This document shows, one piece after another, positions 31,968 to 42,699 of a stretch of DNA of 64,000 nt (its first letter is position 1; each line of letters begins with the position of its first letter). A program made the position numbers and the translations under genes. Source of the stretch: Leptidea sinapis (taxonomy: Eukaryota; Arthropoda; Insecta; Lepidoptera; Pieridae); NCBI RefSeq assembly GCF_905404315.1, contig NC_066280.1, forward strand, positions 11,417,001 to 11,481,000, given 5' to 3'. The notes beneath the pieces were generated by a model, which saw only the letters and a program-made list of their open reading frames with translations, searched no databases and was not told the origin of the DNA.

Positions 31968-34100
31968 ATTCCCTATTTGGGGTCGGCCCTCCTTATACAA
32001 GATCGCCACTGTCTGCGATCTTGGGTCATTACTGGCGTTAGGCCTAGCATCATCGTGTCATTGCTAACAGTTCTAGTCCAGGTAGTTTGTGGGCGGCTTG
32101 TGCCTCTCTTCACCTCATCCATATCCATGACTCGCCTCGTCATGTGGTGTTCTTCCCTACGCATTACATGCCTATACCAGCGTAATCGGCCTTCCTGCAT
32201 TTTATGATGTATAGGTGTAACTTTAAAGGTGCCTCGGATATACTCATTACATTTTGTCTGACCGTGTAACACACCCAGACCAACGCAACATTTTCATTTC
32301 AGCGACATGCATTTTTTGTTCGTCACACTTTCTCATTCCCCAGCATTCGGATGCATAGACCAAAGCTGGTCTCACTGCTCGTTTGTACACGGTACCCTTA
32401 GTTTTAATTGGCGTTTTTGCGTCATATAGAACACTAGTAATAGATCTCCACATCAGCCATCCTATTTTTATTCTATTTTGAATATCACTTTCGATATTGG
32501 CTTTATTGTTAATAACGGACCCGAGATGTTTGAATTCGTCTACTTAATTCAAGGGGTTTCCCTCGATTGTGGGTGTTGGCTGGGTATATGTGTCGCTTTC
32601 AGAGAAATTGCAGTGCATATATTCAGTTTTCTGTCGGCTCACTCTTAGACCTTTTCCCTCCAATGCTACCATGCTTCGAGGCTTCTTTGAAGTTCCGGCA
32701 GTGATTCCTCTACTAGGACTACATCATCCGCATATAAAAGTGTCCACGGAGACTAAATAGCAGGGGACAGGGGGTATTTGTCAAAAGCTTTTTCCAGATC
32801 TATAAAGACCATATGCAGATCCTTTATAAGGGCTTTGTACTTGTCCATTAGTATCCTTAAGGTATGTGCCCAATAGTGCCCACTCCCGCAGTAAAGCCGC
32901 ACTGATTTGGTGAAATTGTTGTGAGTTTATACAGCCTCTTGACCATAACTCTTTCCCAGATCTTAAGGGTATGTGACGTCAACTTGATCGCTCTGTAATT
33001 TCCACACTCTGCTATGTTTCCCTTATTCTTGTAGAATGGTATCATGTTGCTAAGTCTTCACATGTCTGGCATAGTTCCTTTAGATAAAATCAGGTTGAAT
33101 AGTTTTGTTAGCCATTTTACACCATTGGCACCTGCTTTTTTCCATAGCTCTGTAGGTATTTCATCAGGGCCTGTGGCTTTGCCATTTTCCATTGCTATAA
33201 TAGCGGTTGTAACTTCAGTAGGTGCAACGGCTTCTATAGGGCCAGAAATTGGAGAAAGAAGTGATATTTGATAATGTGGAAATTCTTCATTTAGTAGTTT
33301 TTGAAAATATTCCTGCCACCTGTTATTTATGTCTTTGTAGTTAATAATTTTCCTGAAGTGTCATTGATGTATTTGTTTTGTTTAAAATCTTGTGATTGTT
33401 TAAAACGTTGTTTGACTATTAATAAGTTTCCATGGGCATTGCAGTCCCTTGGAGCTTTCTTGCCTACATGTCCATTAAGATTTTCTACAATGATTTTCCT
33501 GTCCGTATTTGGTATAATTTGGAGTACCTCTTGTAGTTCTTCCCAAAAAGCTTCTTTTTCTTCCTTACGGCAGCCTGTCTGCGGTGCATAAGTAGAAGTT
33601 AATGTTAAGGCAGGGCTGATTGTCGAGCGCGAGTTTGACGTATATGATGCTATCATTTATTCGGTGTACCTTAATAACTCTTTGTTTTAAATTTTTTTCA
33701 AGTATAATGCCCACCCCATTTCTAGTAGACGAGCCATGGTAATACAGTTGGTAATTTTGACCAATATTCCTAGATTTCGAGCCTTTCCATTTTATTTCTA
33801 GAATACAGCATATGTTTATATTGCGTCTATGTCAGGGCTGTGCCAATTCTTGGCTACGCCCAGTCAGAGAACCACTGTTCCAAGACGCTATGCGCATGTT
33901 GGTAGCACTGAGTCCGAAGTCGTCGCTTCGGGGGGAGGCCCTAGTATGTATCTCTTTCCTTTTATGTTGTACTTTCATTTTTGTGTCAGGAGATTGTGTT
34001 TTCACTGTGTGTTTTACGGCCGGTTGCCACCTGACGCCAAGACTGTCACCTATACTCCAGGTGCGAGTGCCGCCGTTGACCCGCTAGGGGTTCATCCGCC
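31968..34100 (-). pseudogene. RTE-type LINE with endonuclease and reverse transcriptase, degraded
   Basis: Reading down the minus strand: MRIASWNSGSLTGRS near 33900 and NINICCILEIKWKG and YYHGSSTRNGVGIILE (AP-endonuclease domain), STYAPQTGC...NLNGHVGKKAPRD (33600-33430), YKNKGNIAECGNYRAIKLTS (reverse transcriptase, about 33030), VFIDLEKAFD (motif A, 32781-32812), YADDVVLV (motif C, 32715-32735), ECWGMRKCDEQKMHVAEMKM and RLRWYRHVMRREEHHMTRRV near the end. A and C motifs are only some 50 bases apart, so motif B is deleted. Several frameshifts and stops; inactive. Confidence 0.85.
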
Positions 34101-34145
34101 GCCAACTCTTCTGCATGCCCCATGCATTGATTTTTTTTTGGATCT

Positions 34146-34625
34146 TTAGGCTGCATTTAGTGGTCGACCGACGGTCAGCAAATTTGATGTTGCGTGTACA
34201 ATTGCGAAGAAAAATAAATTCAGCTTAAAATCTTTAATATGTGCGTACTACTTGCGCAAACGATTATAGAATAAAAGATGGAGAAGATATCATGTTTAGC
34301 CAGATTTTACAGAGCGTCAAATTGAAGAAGAAATTTATACAATACGAGTATATTCTAACATGCCAGAACACGAGTTATTCTTTACGATTTTTGATGACGA
34401 TTATACAGACGCACGTACGATCGGTCGCTCGGTCAGCGTAGTACTGAACGCACTTATTCATCGGCCATCGCCATAGCGCGTCAGCGTGACGTAGCTCTAC
34501 GCGCGTAGCAATTCATCAGCACTGGATTGAACGCGTTCATTTATGTTATATTATATCTTCATAGTTATAGCTACGCTAGACCTACGTCACCGCTGACCGT
34601 CGGTCGAGCACTAAATGCAGCCTAA
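34146..34625. mobile_element. MITE with 33-bp terminal inverted repeats
   Basis: TTAGGCTGCATTTAGTG at 34146 and its complement CACTAAATGCAGCCTAA ending at 34625 extend inward as GTCGACCGACGGTCAGC-type repeats, with one mismatch in about 33 bp. About 480 bp, non-coding, core rich in CGTCAGCG. Flanking TA is compatible with a TA target duplication. Confidence 0.75.
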
Positions 34626-34959
34626 GAATATTGAATCAATATGAGATTCAATTACTCTTTCATTCAGATTTAAAGGTAAAGATTTTTGAGTAAATGATCG
34701 AGAAAGATTTCAAAGTCAACTTTGAACATTTGAGTAATTTTCCAACAAAAGTTCCAGCGTGGAACAAATGCAGAAGACACAGCTTGCAGTAACCATACTG
34801 CGTTGCGTGTGAGAATACAAAGTATGACAGTGGCAAATGAAAAGTTCGACTTGATGAATGAGCTCCGAATCAATTTAATGTGATAGTAGAAGATGAATCG
34901 CGCTAAACTTCATAGGAATTAGCATCATGGTTTTATATTAGCAATATTGACCCATTAGC

Positions 34960-35130
34960 ATCAAATCGGTAAAATAAAAAAGCTTGGAAATATGGTGCCC
35001 CATGATTTGATTGGCCTACAGAGAGAAGAAACTCGCATTGAAGTGTTCCTAACCATTCTGAAATAGAAGAGTAATGAAGGGGCTTTGGGGCGAATTGTGA
35101 CGTGCGATGAAAAGTGGATTGTATAATGTT
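34960..35130 (+). pseudogene. Second mariner transposase fragment
   Basis: Plus strand encodes KLGNMVPHDLIGLQREETRI, then EVFLTILK, a stop, and GRIVTCDEKWIV with a stop. The WVPHxL and VTxDExW landmarks are the linker and first catalytic aspartate of a mariner transposase, of a different lineage from 30561-31045. Weakly similar sequence may extend upstream to 34690. Confidence 0.65.
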
Positions 35131-35197
35131 TATGATCATTGCAAGAAAATCTAGCAACTCCAGATCAACGCCGCAACAAATTCCTGAAGCAAAGCGT

Positions 35198-35282
35198 ACC
35201 CATAATGTGGGTGGCGGTGATCACTTAGCACCAGGTGACACATACGCTCGTTTTTCCTCGTTTGACCTCTTTTTCTATAAAA
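35198..35282 (+). pseudogene. Jockey-like LINE terminal fragment
   Basis: GTGGGTGGCGGTGATCACTT through CTCGTTTTTCCTCGTTT and an A-rich end; directly follows the mariner relic. Confidence 0.65.
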
Positions 35283-35739
35283 AAGGACTAACATATCATA
35301 AACCTCCGACAAGTCGCCAGACTTGGCTCCCACCGACTACAATTTTTTTGCAATACTATGAATTTCAGAAATATATGAAATCTTGAAATCCTAAAAGAAG
35401 TTTTTAATTTCTTGCATTATCTTATTATCAAAAACCTCAAACAAATCTTTCCTTAGTTCCAAGCTATATATCACAACCAAAGGATATTTATCTCCCGACA
35501 TGCGAGGGTAGAACAATATACAAGTGAATTCGATTACAGAGGAAACAACCCCCGATGGAAACTCCAAATGGTTTTCATCGTTTCAACTATACGTATAACG
35601 TATTTGAAAGATTTGCGTGTCTGTGCATTGAAAATAGTGGTGTAGTAATGTTTGGGATGCATGAATATATACCATATTGTAATTTGCACAACATAATATA
35701 TCAATAGCAAAGAGGATTTTTTCTTTATAATATAACTAG
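35283..35739. other. Unassigned sequence
   Basis: Nothing recognised. Confidence 0.35.
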
Positions 35740-36165
35740 TGGACCCAACAGACGTTGTCCTGTACACACGTCTTAAATTTGCAAAATCTGTCCAGCCGTT
35801 AGGAGGAGTTCACTAACATACACATGAGCAGGCGAGTCATATTATATGGACGGAATCGAGAATCTAAACCAATCTCAAATTCACTGAAACAAACCAAAAA
35901 ATCATCAAAATCGGTCCAGCCGTTTAGGAGGTAGTTTAATTGTAAATCTAAACCATTCTCGAATCGACCTGAAGACACACACCAATCTCAAATTCACTGG
36001 GACACACAAAAATATCATCAAAATCGGTCCAGCCGTTTAGGAGGTAGTTCAATTGTGAATCTAAACCATTATCGAGTCCACCTGAATACACACAGAAAGT
36101 TTCATTAGAATCGGTACAGCCGTCTAGGAGGAGTTCAGTGACATACGTGTGTATGAGAATTATAT
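35740..36165. repeat. Interspersed repeat with internal tandem duplication
   Basis: Begins CTAGTGGACCCAACAGACGT. The motif ATCGGTCCAGCCGTTTAGGA recurs, with small changes, near 35793, 35912, 36026 and 36112, i.e. a tandem unit of about 90-120 bp including CTAAACCATTCTCGAATC. Ends GAGAATTATATACATAAAGA. Confidence 0.7.
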
Positions 36166-36174
36166 ACATAAAGA

Positions 36175-36660
36175 TGTATGTTCATCGGCATATAAGTGAA
36201 TTTGCCAGAAACTGTCATAACCATAATGTTAACACCAGGAACAGACATAAACTGATGATGCCTACTACTCGGCTAAGTCGAGTTAGTAAGTCTTTTGTGG
36301 GGCGATGTATATGCTTTTACAACAAGATCCCAGAAAATGTTCAAAGCAAAAGTATTACGTTATTCAAAAGAATTGTTAAAAAACGGTTGTGTGGTAAAGG
36401 TTACTATAACATAAATGACTTTCTTAATGATACCATAGATTGGGAATGGAGTGATCGCCCTCAGGCTATTAAATAATAAGTTTAATTGTACAATATTACT
36501 TTGTAAACATAGTTATTCGATGAAAAAAAAGCCCGCTGAGTTTGTTGCGCCCATTCTTCTCAGGTCTGAGGCATTCATTTTGGAATGGGTGGTAGTTTTT
36601 TGACTTTCAATAAGTGATGTCACATCCTATTTTGAATAAAAATATTTGAATTTGAATTTG
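36175..36660 (+). pseudogene. LINE 3' end, NTRNRHKLMMPTTRL family
   Basis: Open frame to 36476 encodes NHNVNTRNRHKLMMPTTRLS, then FVGRCICFYNKIPENVQ and KKRLCGKGYYNINDFLND, the C-terminal tail of a Jockey-like LINE. A 3' UTR follows, ending GAATAAAAATATTTGAATTT. Copies: 39745-40201, 43860-44316, 46735-47165, 48128-48560. Confidence 0.8.
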
Positions 36661-36714
36661 ATAGAAATACTACGTAATAAGCGGCGGGACGGCTTAAGTA
36701 AAAATTTTTAGAAT

Positions 36715-36960
36715 GGAAATTTTGTTTAGTATGAAACGTGCAGTCATTTTACATAAGTTTGAAGTAGTAAGTAATTACAGTGCGCGATTGGCCACGAAGT
36801 ATAATCCGGCTAAGTTTGAAAGCGAACAGTTGCTTAAAACGTTTTGGATTTCGGCTATCTCCGTTTGCTACAAGATTATAGCCGTCATCTGTCAATCTAT
36901 CAATGACTGCACGTTTCATACAATCGAGTGAATCGCTTTTTTTTTAGAGAGTTTGTCTAG
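36715..36960 (+). repeat. Repeat shared in inverted orientation with 49800-50000
   Basis: GCCGGATTATACTTCG-complement, GGATTTCGGCTATCTCCG and AATCGAGTGAATCGCTTTTT are found at both places on opposite strands. The plus frame (72 codons) is open but unidentified; possibly a fragment of an unknown transposon gene. Confidence 0.6.
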
Positions 36961-37206
36961 CCTGAGTAAGAGGCTTAAAATAATGAGTAGAAGGCGACTT
37001 TTAAATGTTTTTAGAATTATAATGAGGTTGATAAATTAATAAAAAAATTGTTTATATATATAGAATGAGCAGTGAATAAATTGTCCATTAAAAATGTGCT
37101 TAATTCCATTTATTTATGGCGAGAAAGGCCTGCACTTAAGCCATAATATCGAATAGAATGCTTTTTAATTGATTGCTGCAACTTCAATAAATAAATACAT
37201 ATTCTT

Positions 37207-37627
37207 AGATTAAGGATTGGTCTCCGCTGCGCTCGAACTAGATACCGCAATACCTAAGAAGCTTTTTTATTTCGGTAACTACGTCATGCTTGTGTGCGTG
37301 GCATCTTAACACTCAATGGCATCTTTCAAATTTTGTAACGCTTCGTGTTATTTTACATTGAAATTAATAAAATACAAAATACTTACTGATGATATGTGAT
37401 ATCAGTATCATTCTTATTTCTTGTAGTATTATATTTACAAAGTTTAACTTAGGAACCCGGTATTTTAGTTTCAATTATTAGCAATGTATAACACAACACG
37501 TGGAACATAAACATCACACATTGTTCCAGACTGGTTCGAGTACGCCCGCTTGGGCGTAGTATTGGTTGGTTCACTTTGCGACTACGCCTGCGGTATCTAG
37601 TTAGAGCACAGCGGAGACCATGCTTTA
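37207..37627. mobile_element. MITE with about 40-bp terminal inverted repeats (second copy)
   Basis: Starts AGATTAAGGATTGGTCTCCG and continues CTCGAACTAGATACCGCA; ends TGCGGTATCTAGTTAGAG and CGGAGACCA. Complete copy of the element seen at 1-311, about 420 bp, non-coding. Confidence 0.75.
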
Positions 37628-37964
37628 GTTTAATTACCTACATATTATAACTCTTATTATGACTACATTACATCATAAAAAATAACTTAATTATTTGTAA
37701 TAGAACTAATTCACCAGACTGTACAAGATTGTTGCAAGATTTGGAGAGTGATTTCTGTAATTCATTCATTCTATTATCAATTACCAATACTGCCAGAAAC
37801 GGAAATGCTTTCGGACCTTCAAGAGCTGCAAGTAAATAAAACTACTGGTCTTAAGTATAAGTACAATATAAAATTCTTATGGTGAATAATTATTGCTTAC
37901 TCTAAAGAAACTAAAATTGGAACCACCTAAGTTACTTTTGGCAGCCTTTTTGGAATTAAAAAAA

Positions 37965-38520
37965 ATTATCAAAAAACAAACGACTTCAATAAAAACTATT
38001 TCAAAACAATATAATACTAAAAAGTCATAAAAATCAACTTATTTTTAAAGGTCTCCTAAGTGAAATGAAATGAAAAATAGTAAACTAACTAAGAGCCAAT
38101 CAAATTATTATGGCAATACAATGTAGTTACAATTATTGTTATTTTTGGAATCGGTGTCCTCCCGCGGCTCCGCGCGTGCGACACAAGCACATCTCACCTA
38201 TACCAACATAGACAGCAACTCCAAAAAATAACAATAATTGTATTGAAATTTAAACTACATTATATTGTCGTATCTCGATCTTATATCGAAATCAGTTGGC
38301 GTTATATTGAGATTTTCGTTCATTTGTCGCTCATATATTTAATGCAAATTTAACCCTTATAAGATTCTCTCATGGATGCCGTTGTCAGAATGGACCAAAT
38401 TGGCACCACCCGGGAAGTACCAGCTTTGAAATAAGAAAAGAATCATCAAAATCAGTTCATTCCGTCCAAAGTTCTCAGGTAACAAACATAAAACAGTCGA
38501 ATTGAGACACGTTATCTGCC
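37965..38520. repeat. Interspersed repeat, GACTTCAA-ended family (second copy)
   Basis: Starts near ACAAACGACTTCAATAAAAA and includes TTATTTTTGGAATCGGTGTC, CAAGCACATCTCACCTATA and CAGTCGAATTGAGACACG. Matches parts of 51676-52465. Confidence 0.55.
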
Positions 38521-39210
38521 TTCTTAAGAACCTTTCGTTTCGCGGCGGCCATCTTTTATTTCAAAAATGATTTCAAACTTATTCTGCGGATTTTAAATAA
38601 CGATGTACGTATTTTTGGAATGATAATCTTTCAAATAAAATAGCGCGCGATACCATGGGTTCCTGACATATATTCTCTACCCTTTTAAAGATCACTACCA
38701 CAGAATACAGATTGAAGAAAAACAAGTGGTTACACTTCACAAAGAAAAGTAAAAGAGACTGTTTGAGTGTATGGTGAGTAAAAATTCAAACAATAAAATC
38801 ATTTGGGATTAAAACGTATTTAATCTTGTTCTTTTTCTCTAATTCTGAACCATTGAAAATCAGAAACGCATTTGTTTGAAATGTAATAATTTTTTTCAAA
38901 CTCATTTATAATGCAGACCATAATTTAATGAAGTTTTACAATTTATCGTTATTAAGTTTTTGATCAGAGATTTTAAAATATTTCGCGATAATTTTTAGTG
39001 TTGCATTGTGGATAAGAGGACAAAGGCCTTTACTAGTCGATCTAAATTAAGATAAAATTTTAAAATTTAACTTTTATATATTACAAGAAAAAAACAATAA
39101 GTATATAATTTTTAAATATAGTTTTATATACGCGTGTGCGTGCGTAGGAAAACATATTATGATATTAAAAATGAAAATTAGTTATGGCGAAACAATAGAC
39201 ATGAGATTTC
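38521..39210. other. AT-rich sequence, nothing recognised
   Basis: No frame, hairpin or known repeat. Confidence 0.35.
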
Positions 39211-39463
39211 AAGTGGCGGTCCACCACAGTGCGGTTTTCAAGGAGCTTTCTTCCTCCTACTACAAAGCTGTGGAATGAGCTTCCTTGTGCGGTGTTTCCG
39301 AGACGATACGACATGGGTACCTTCAAAAAAAGCGCGTAGACCTTCCTTAAAGGCCGGCAACGCTGTTGTGATTCCTCTGGTGTTGCAAGAGAATGGGGGC
39401 GGCGGTGATAACTTAACACCAGGTGACCCGTACGCTCGTTTGTCCTCCTATTCCATAAAAAAA
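39211..39463 (+). pseudogene. Jockey-like LINE C-terminus and tail
   Basis: Encodes, in two frames, the STVRFSRSFLP-type region and SFLVRCFRDDTTWVPSKKAR, ending GTGACCCGTACGCTCGTTTG, TCCTCC and A-run. Confidence 0.75.
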
Positions 39464-39464
39464 G

Positions 39465-40253
39465 ATGTTTTTTTAATGAAAATAAGGGACGAAACGAGCA
39501 GGACTTTCAGCTGATAGTTATTTAACCACCCTGCCCATTACAATGCAGTGCCGCTCAAGATTATTGAAAAACCCAAGAATTATTTATATAATTATGAGCG
39601 GCACTATAACTGCGCTCGTCACCTTGAGACATAAGATGTCAAGCCTCATTTGCCCAGTAATTTCACTAGCTACGGCGTCCTTCAGACCGAAACACTGTAA
39701 TGCTTACACATTATTGCTTCACGGCAGAAATAGGCACCGTTGTGTTTAAAATTCAAATATATTTATTCAAAATAGAATGTGACATCACTTATTGAAAGTT
39801 AAAAAAAACTACCACCCATTCCAAAATGAATGCCTCAGGCTTGAGAAGAATGGGCGCAACAAACTCAGCGGGCTTTTTGTTCATCAAAAAATATGTTTAC
39901 AAAGTAATATTGTATAATAAAACTTATTATTTAATAGTCTGAGGGCGGTCGCTCTATTCCCAATCTGTGGTATCATTAAGAAAGTCATTTATGTTATAGT
40001 AACCTTTACCACACAAACGTTTTTTAACAATTCTTTTGAATAACGTAATACTTTTGTTTTAAACATTTTCTGGGATCTTGTTGTAAAAGCGTATACATCG
40101 CCCCACAAAAGACTTACTCACTCTACTTAGCCGATTAGTAGGCATTATAAGCTTATGTCTGTTCCTGGTGTTAACATTATGGCTATGACAGTTTCTAGCA
40201 ATTGTGTACCCATAATCTAGCCGGCATCCGGTGCAAAGGAGCCTCCCACTGGT
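39465..40253 (-). mobile_element. 3'-terminal LINE module interrupted by another LINE
   Basis: The module reads from 39465 to 39744, is broken, and resumes at 40202 with TTGTGTACCCATAATCTAGC to 40253. The break carries a TTGTG duplication (39740-39744 and 40202-40206). Confidence 0.85.
39745..40201 (-). mobile_element. Nested LINE 3' end, NTRNRHKL family
   Basis: Minus-strand copy of the 36175-36660 family, with the AAATTCAAATATATTTATTC-complement terminus at 39747. Coding remnants are frameshifted. Confidence 0.8.
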
Positions 40254-40266
40254 GGTCTACTGACGG

Positions 40267-40306
40267 CCCCCGCTAATCCTTAGGAGTTCCTAAGGATTAG
40301 CGGGGG
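40267..40306. repeat. Perfect 19-bp hairpin with 2-base loop
   Basis: CCCCCGCTAATCCTTAGGA at 40267-40285 and its exact complement at 40288-40306. No T-run follows, and the host is eukaryotic, so a bacterial-type terminator is not implied. Confidence 0.85.
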
Positions 40307-40311
40307 TCTTG

Positions 40312-40606
40312 AGTGCTAAAGTGTATAATATATAATAATATTGACACAAATTATCTTGCCCCAAGTTAAACATATATAGCCTGTGTTATGGGTTACAAGA
40401 CAATGATATATTTAATACAATATACTTACTTAAACATACATAAATTCATATAAACATACATAAATACATTTAAACATCCATGACTCGGAAACAAACACCC
40501 ATATTCATCATATAAATGCTTGCACCTACCGGGATTCGAGCCCGGGACCTCTATCTTAATAGGTAGGATCGCTAACCACTCGGCTATACAGGTCAGTGCT
40601 AAAGTG
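40312..40606 (-). mobile_element. tRNA-derived SINE with 12-bp target duplication
   Basis: AGTGCTAAAGTG at 40312-40323 and 40595-40606 flanks a 271-bp insert. On the minus strand its head carries TAGCCGAGTGGTTAGCG (box A-like) and GGCTCGAATCC (box B), in the tRNA-like order and spacing. The body contains repeated CATAAA/TTTAAACATA motifs and the tail lies on the 40324 side. A polymerase III-transcribed retroposon, probably inactive. Confidence 0.85.
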
Positions 40607-40964
40607 GTGACCTTTCGGCGTTTGGTGAATTAATGCGTTACACCGAGTACTTTTATGCGTCGCGAATATACCGGTGACCACTGATGAATGAATATGCGCA
40701 CGACTGTGGCGGTGCCCGGTGACAATTGGTTATTAACCGGCGCGAGAGTCAATTGGCATTAGATTAGCCAATCAGATGCTAATGCGTCTGTTGTCCATAG
40801 TTATCTCTTGCCATAACAAAAAAATACAACAAATATAATAGAAAATTGCTGTGCAAACGATAAATACACACATTATGCAAATAAAGAATTATTATTATTA
40901 CAAGTATATAAGTTTGTTAGAAAATATATTAAGAAGCTCGCCCGCCACGTTTTGGGTTTTCTAA

Positions 40965-41385
40965 TTTATATTATGTATGTTTTATTCGACGATAATAGCT
41001 TTAAGGGTAAATGTAGATATCTACATTTACCCTTAAAGCTATTATGTATTTACTCTTATAATAAAGTCCCAGCCACTGTACAGGCATTATCTACAAATAA
41101 ATTGAAATGTTTTATTAAAAAATGGCTCTGATCGTAAATTCTACTACTCCACAGCCTGAATATGTAAGAGATCCGACAGCCTCGGACTAGATTATGATTA
41201 TTTTATAGCAATAGCAATGACAGTACAATATTGTATATTTGATGGGAGAGTTTCTTGAGCCCCTTCTTCTCTCTCAGAGCACCATTTGTTTTCAAAGCGG
41301 TATTAGTGTCTAGTATATTAGAAATGACATTAAAAAGAATTCTAAAGAATCAATTTTGAGAAAATAAATGCCTTTTACCTTTGGT
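40965..41385 (+). pseudogene. LINE 3' end with foldback at its 5' junction
   Basis: Same family as 5385-5795 (CTTATAATAAAGTCCCAGCC, AAAAAATGGCTCTGATCG, tail GAGAAAATAAATGCCTTTTA). Its 5' end is a 52-bp perfect palindrome (40993-41044). Confidence 0.7.
40993..41044. repeat. 52-bp perfect palindrome, no loop
   Basis: Each arm is 26 bp, starting TAATAGCTTTAAGGGTAAAT, meeting at GAT|ATC. Confidence 0.9.
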
Positions 41386-41480
41386 GTATGTAGAGCTTTC
41401 CAAAAAATAAGGCAACTGAAACTGATCGCCCAAATCTCAGCCAAAGCACGTAGAATGGTGAAATGTATTCACATCTTTGG

Positions 41481-41790
41481 CTACTTACAGTGCGTCATGG
41501 AGTCTATCAAGAGATTTGCGGATTTGGTCAGCAAATTTAAGTGACCAGTGACCTTCAGTTGTTCGAGGTTGTGGCCATCTTTTCTGGCGATATATCCAAA
41601 GAACTCTAAGATTTTACGGAGGCAGATGGGTGAGAGTCTGATTTTTACACCTAGAGTGTGAAGGATGGATTGGTTGGTGCGAAATGCTGTCCAATGGATT
41701 TGAAGCATTTCACCTCTAGCACCACATCTCAAAGGCATCAATCCGATCTCTGTCGGCCTTTCGCTGACAAGTCTGGCCATAAATATTGTT
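41481..41790 (-). pseudogene. LINE ORF2 C-terminal fragment
   Basis: Minus-strand frame of 99 codons: GARGEMLQIHWTAFRTNQSI, LHTLGVKIRLSPICLRKILE, FFGYIARKDGHNLEQLKVTG. The RMLxIPWTxxRTNxSIL and FFGHIARKxxxNLExL pattern is the post-catalytic region of an RTE-like LINE. Fairly well preserved, but both ends are missing. Confidence 0.75.
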
Positions 41791-41799
41791 AAAACTTAA

Positions 41800-42143
41800 A
41801 AACTTCTACTTTTTTTTCAATTCAAATTTGGAACGCGCTGGATATGTTAGAAACTTCAATCATTTCCCGCTATTTCACATATTTTTTTCAACACTTCAGC
41901 CAAAGTGTATCAAGATATTGTCTTATTCTTATCTTACATCTCAGACAAAGATGGTTAAATAAATCATTATATTACATATGCTTATTTCACTAAATTTATA
42001 CAGACAAAGTCCGGTCCACCAACTGATAGGTATACTTAAGTTTAAAACCTACACAGAAACCGCAGAGGCGAGACTTTCTGTTTAGCTAACAAACGACGCT
42101 TTAAAATAGTGTTCTAGTTACTTTGGTGTGAGAAAGAAAGAAA
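41800..42143. other. Unassigned sequence
   Basis: Nothing recognised. Confidence 0.35.
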
Positions 42144-42176
42144 AGTTTGTCACGAGTGCTCCACTCGTGACAAACT
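42144..42176. repeat. Perfect 15-bp hairpin with 3-base loop
   Basis: AGTTTGTCACGAGTG, CTC, and the exact complement. Confidence 0.85.
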
Positions 42177-42286
42177 CTAGACCACGGCTAGCCCACTGGC
42201 CACGGATGGCACTCACACAGAAGTGTAACAAGTATCAGTAGAGAAAAAAGGAATTATAAAACTCAATTTAAATGTTTTTGGTGACT

Positions 42287-42372
42287 TGGTAAATGATCAC
42301 CACCGCCAAATGTGCTCTACATACCAGAGGAAGCACAAGAGTTTTACCGGTTCGTACAGGGTGTGTATGCAC
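42287..42372 (-). pseudogene. Small Jockey-like LINE C-terminal fragment
   Basis: GTAAATGATCACCACCGCC and following match the minus strand of the family's last codons and tail; diverged. Confidence 0.5.
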
Positions 42373-42444
42373 TACTTGTAAATTACTAAATTCCGTAGTT
42401 CATATAAAAATCAAATTCATTGAACATCTTCTATAAAGTTTTTT

Positions 42445-42545
42445 TTTTCATTTATTCAAGTAGCCCTTACAAATGTCATAAGTACAATCTGTCAAACTAC
42501 GTGAGTAGTTTGTCGGCAGCAGCTCTCGTGGAACAATAATGCTAC
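42445..42545 (-). mobile_element. Possible LINE 3' terminus
   Basis: Minus strand reads GACATTTGTAAGGGCTACTT then GAATAAATG and A-run, a terminus I associate with lepidopteran LINEs. Weak. Confidence 0.35.
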
Positions 42546-42699
42546 TCACAATAAAACTAAATGATACGGTATTAAACCTAAAACAACTATTAAACCTAAT
42601 GGTTTGGCGATTATAAAATAATCTGGCATAGTAAAGTCACGAACTAGTAAGAAAATAAGGACTCCGTGTCACCTTACATAACAGTGTAGCACCAAAACA

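Noticed and set aside
35783..36130. CRISPR array, from the evenly spaced ATCGGTCCAGCCGTTTAGGA repeats
   Set aside because: The units are tandem duplications inside an interspersed insect repeat; the 'spacers' are themselves similar to each other.
40267..40306. Rho-independent terminator
   Set aside because: The genome is eukaryotic and no T-run follows the stem.
40500..40598. tRNA gene on the minus strand
   Set aside because: It has SINE-type flanking duplications and a long non-tRNA body; it is a tRNA-derived retroposon.
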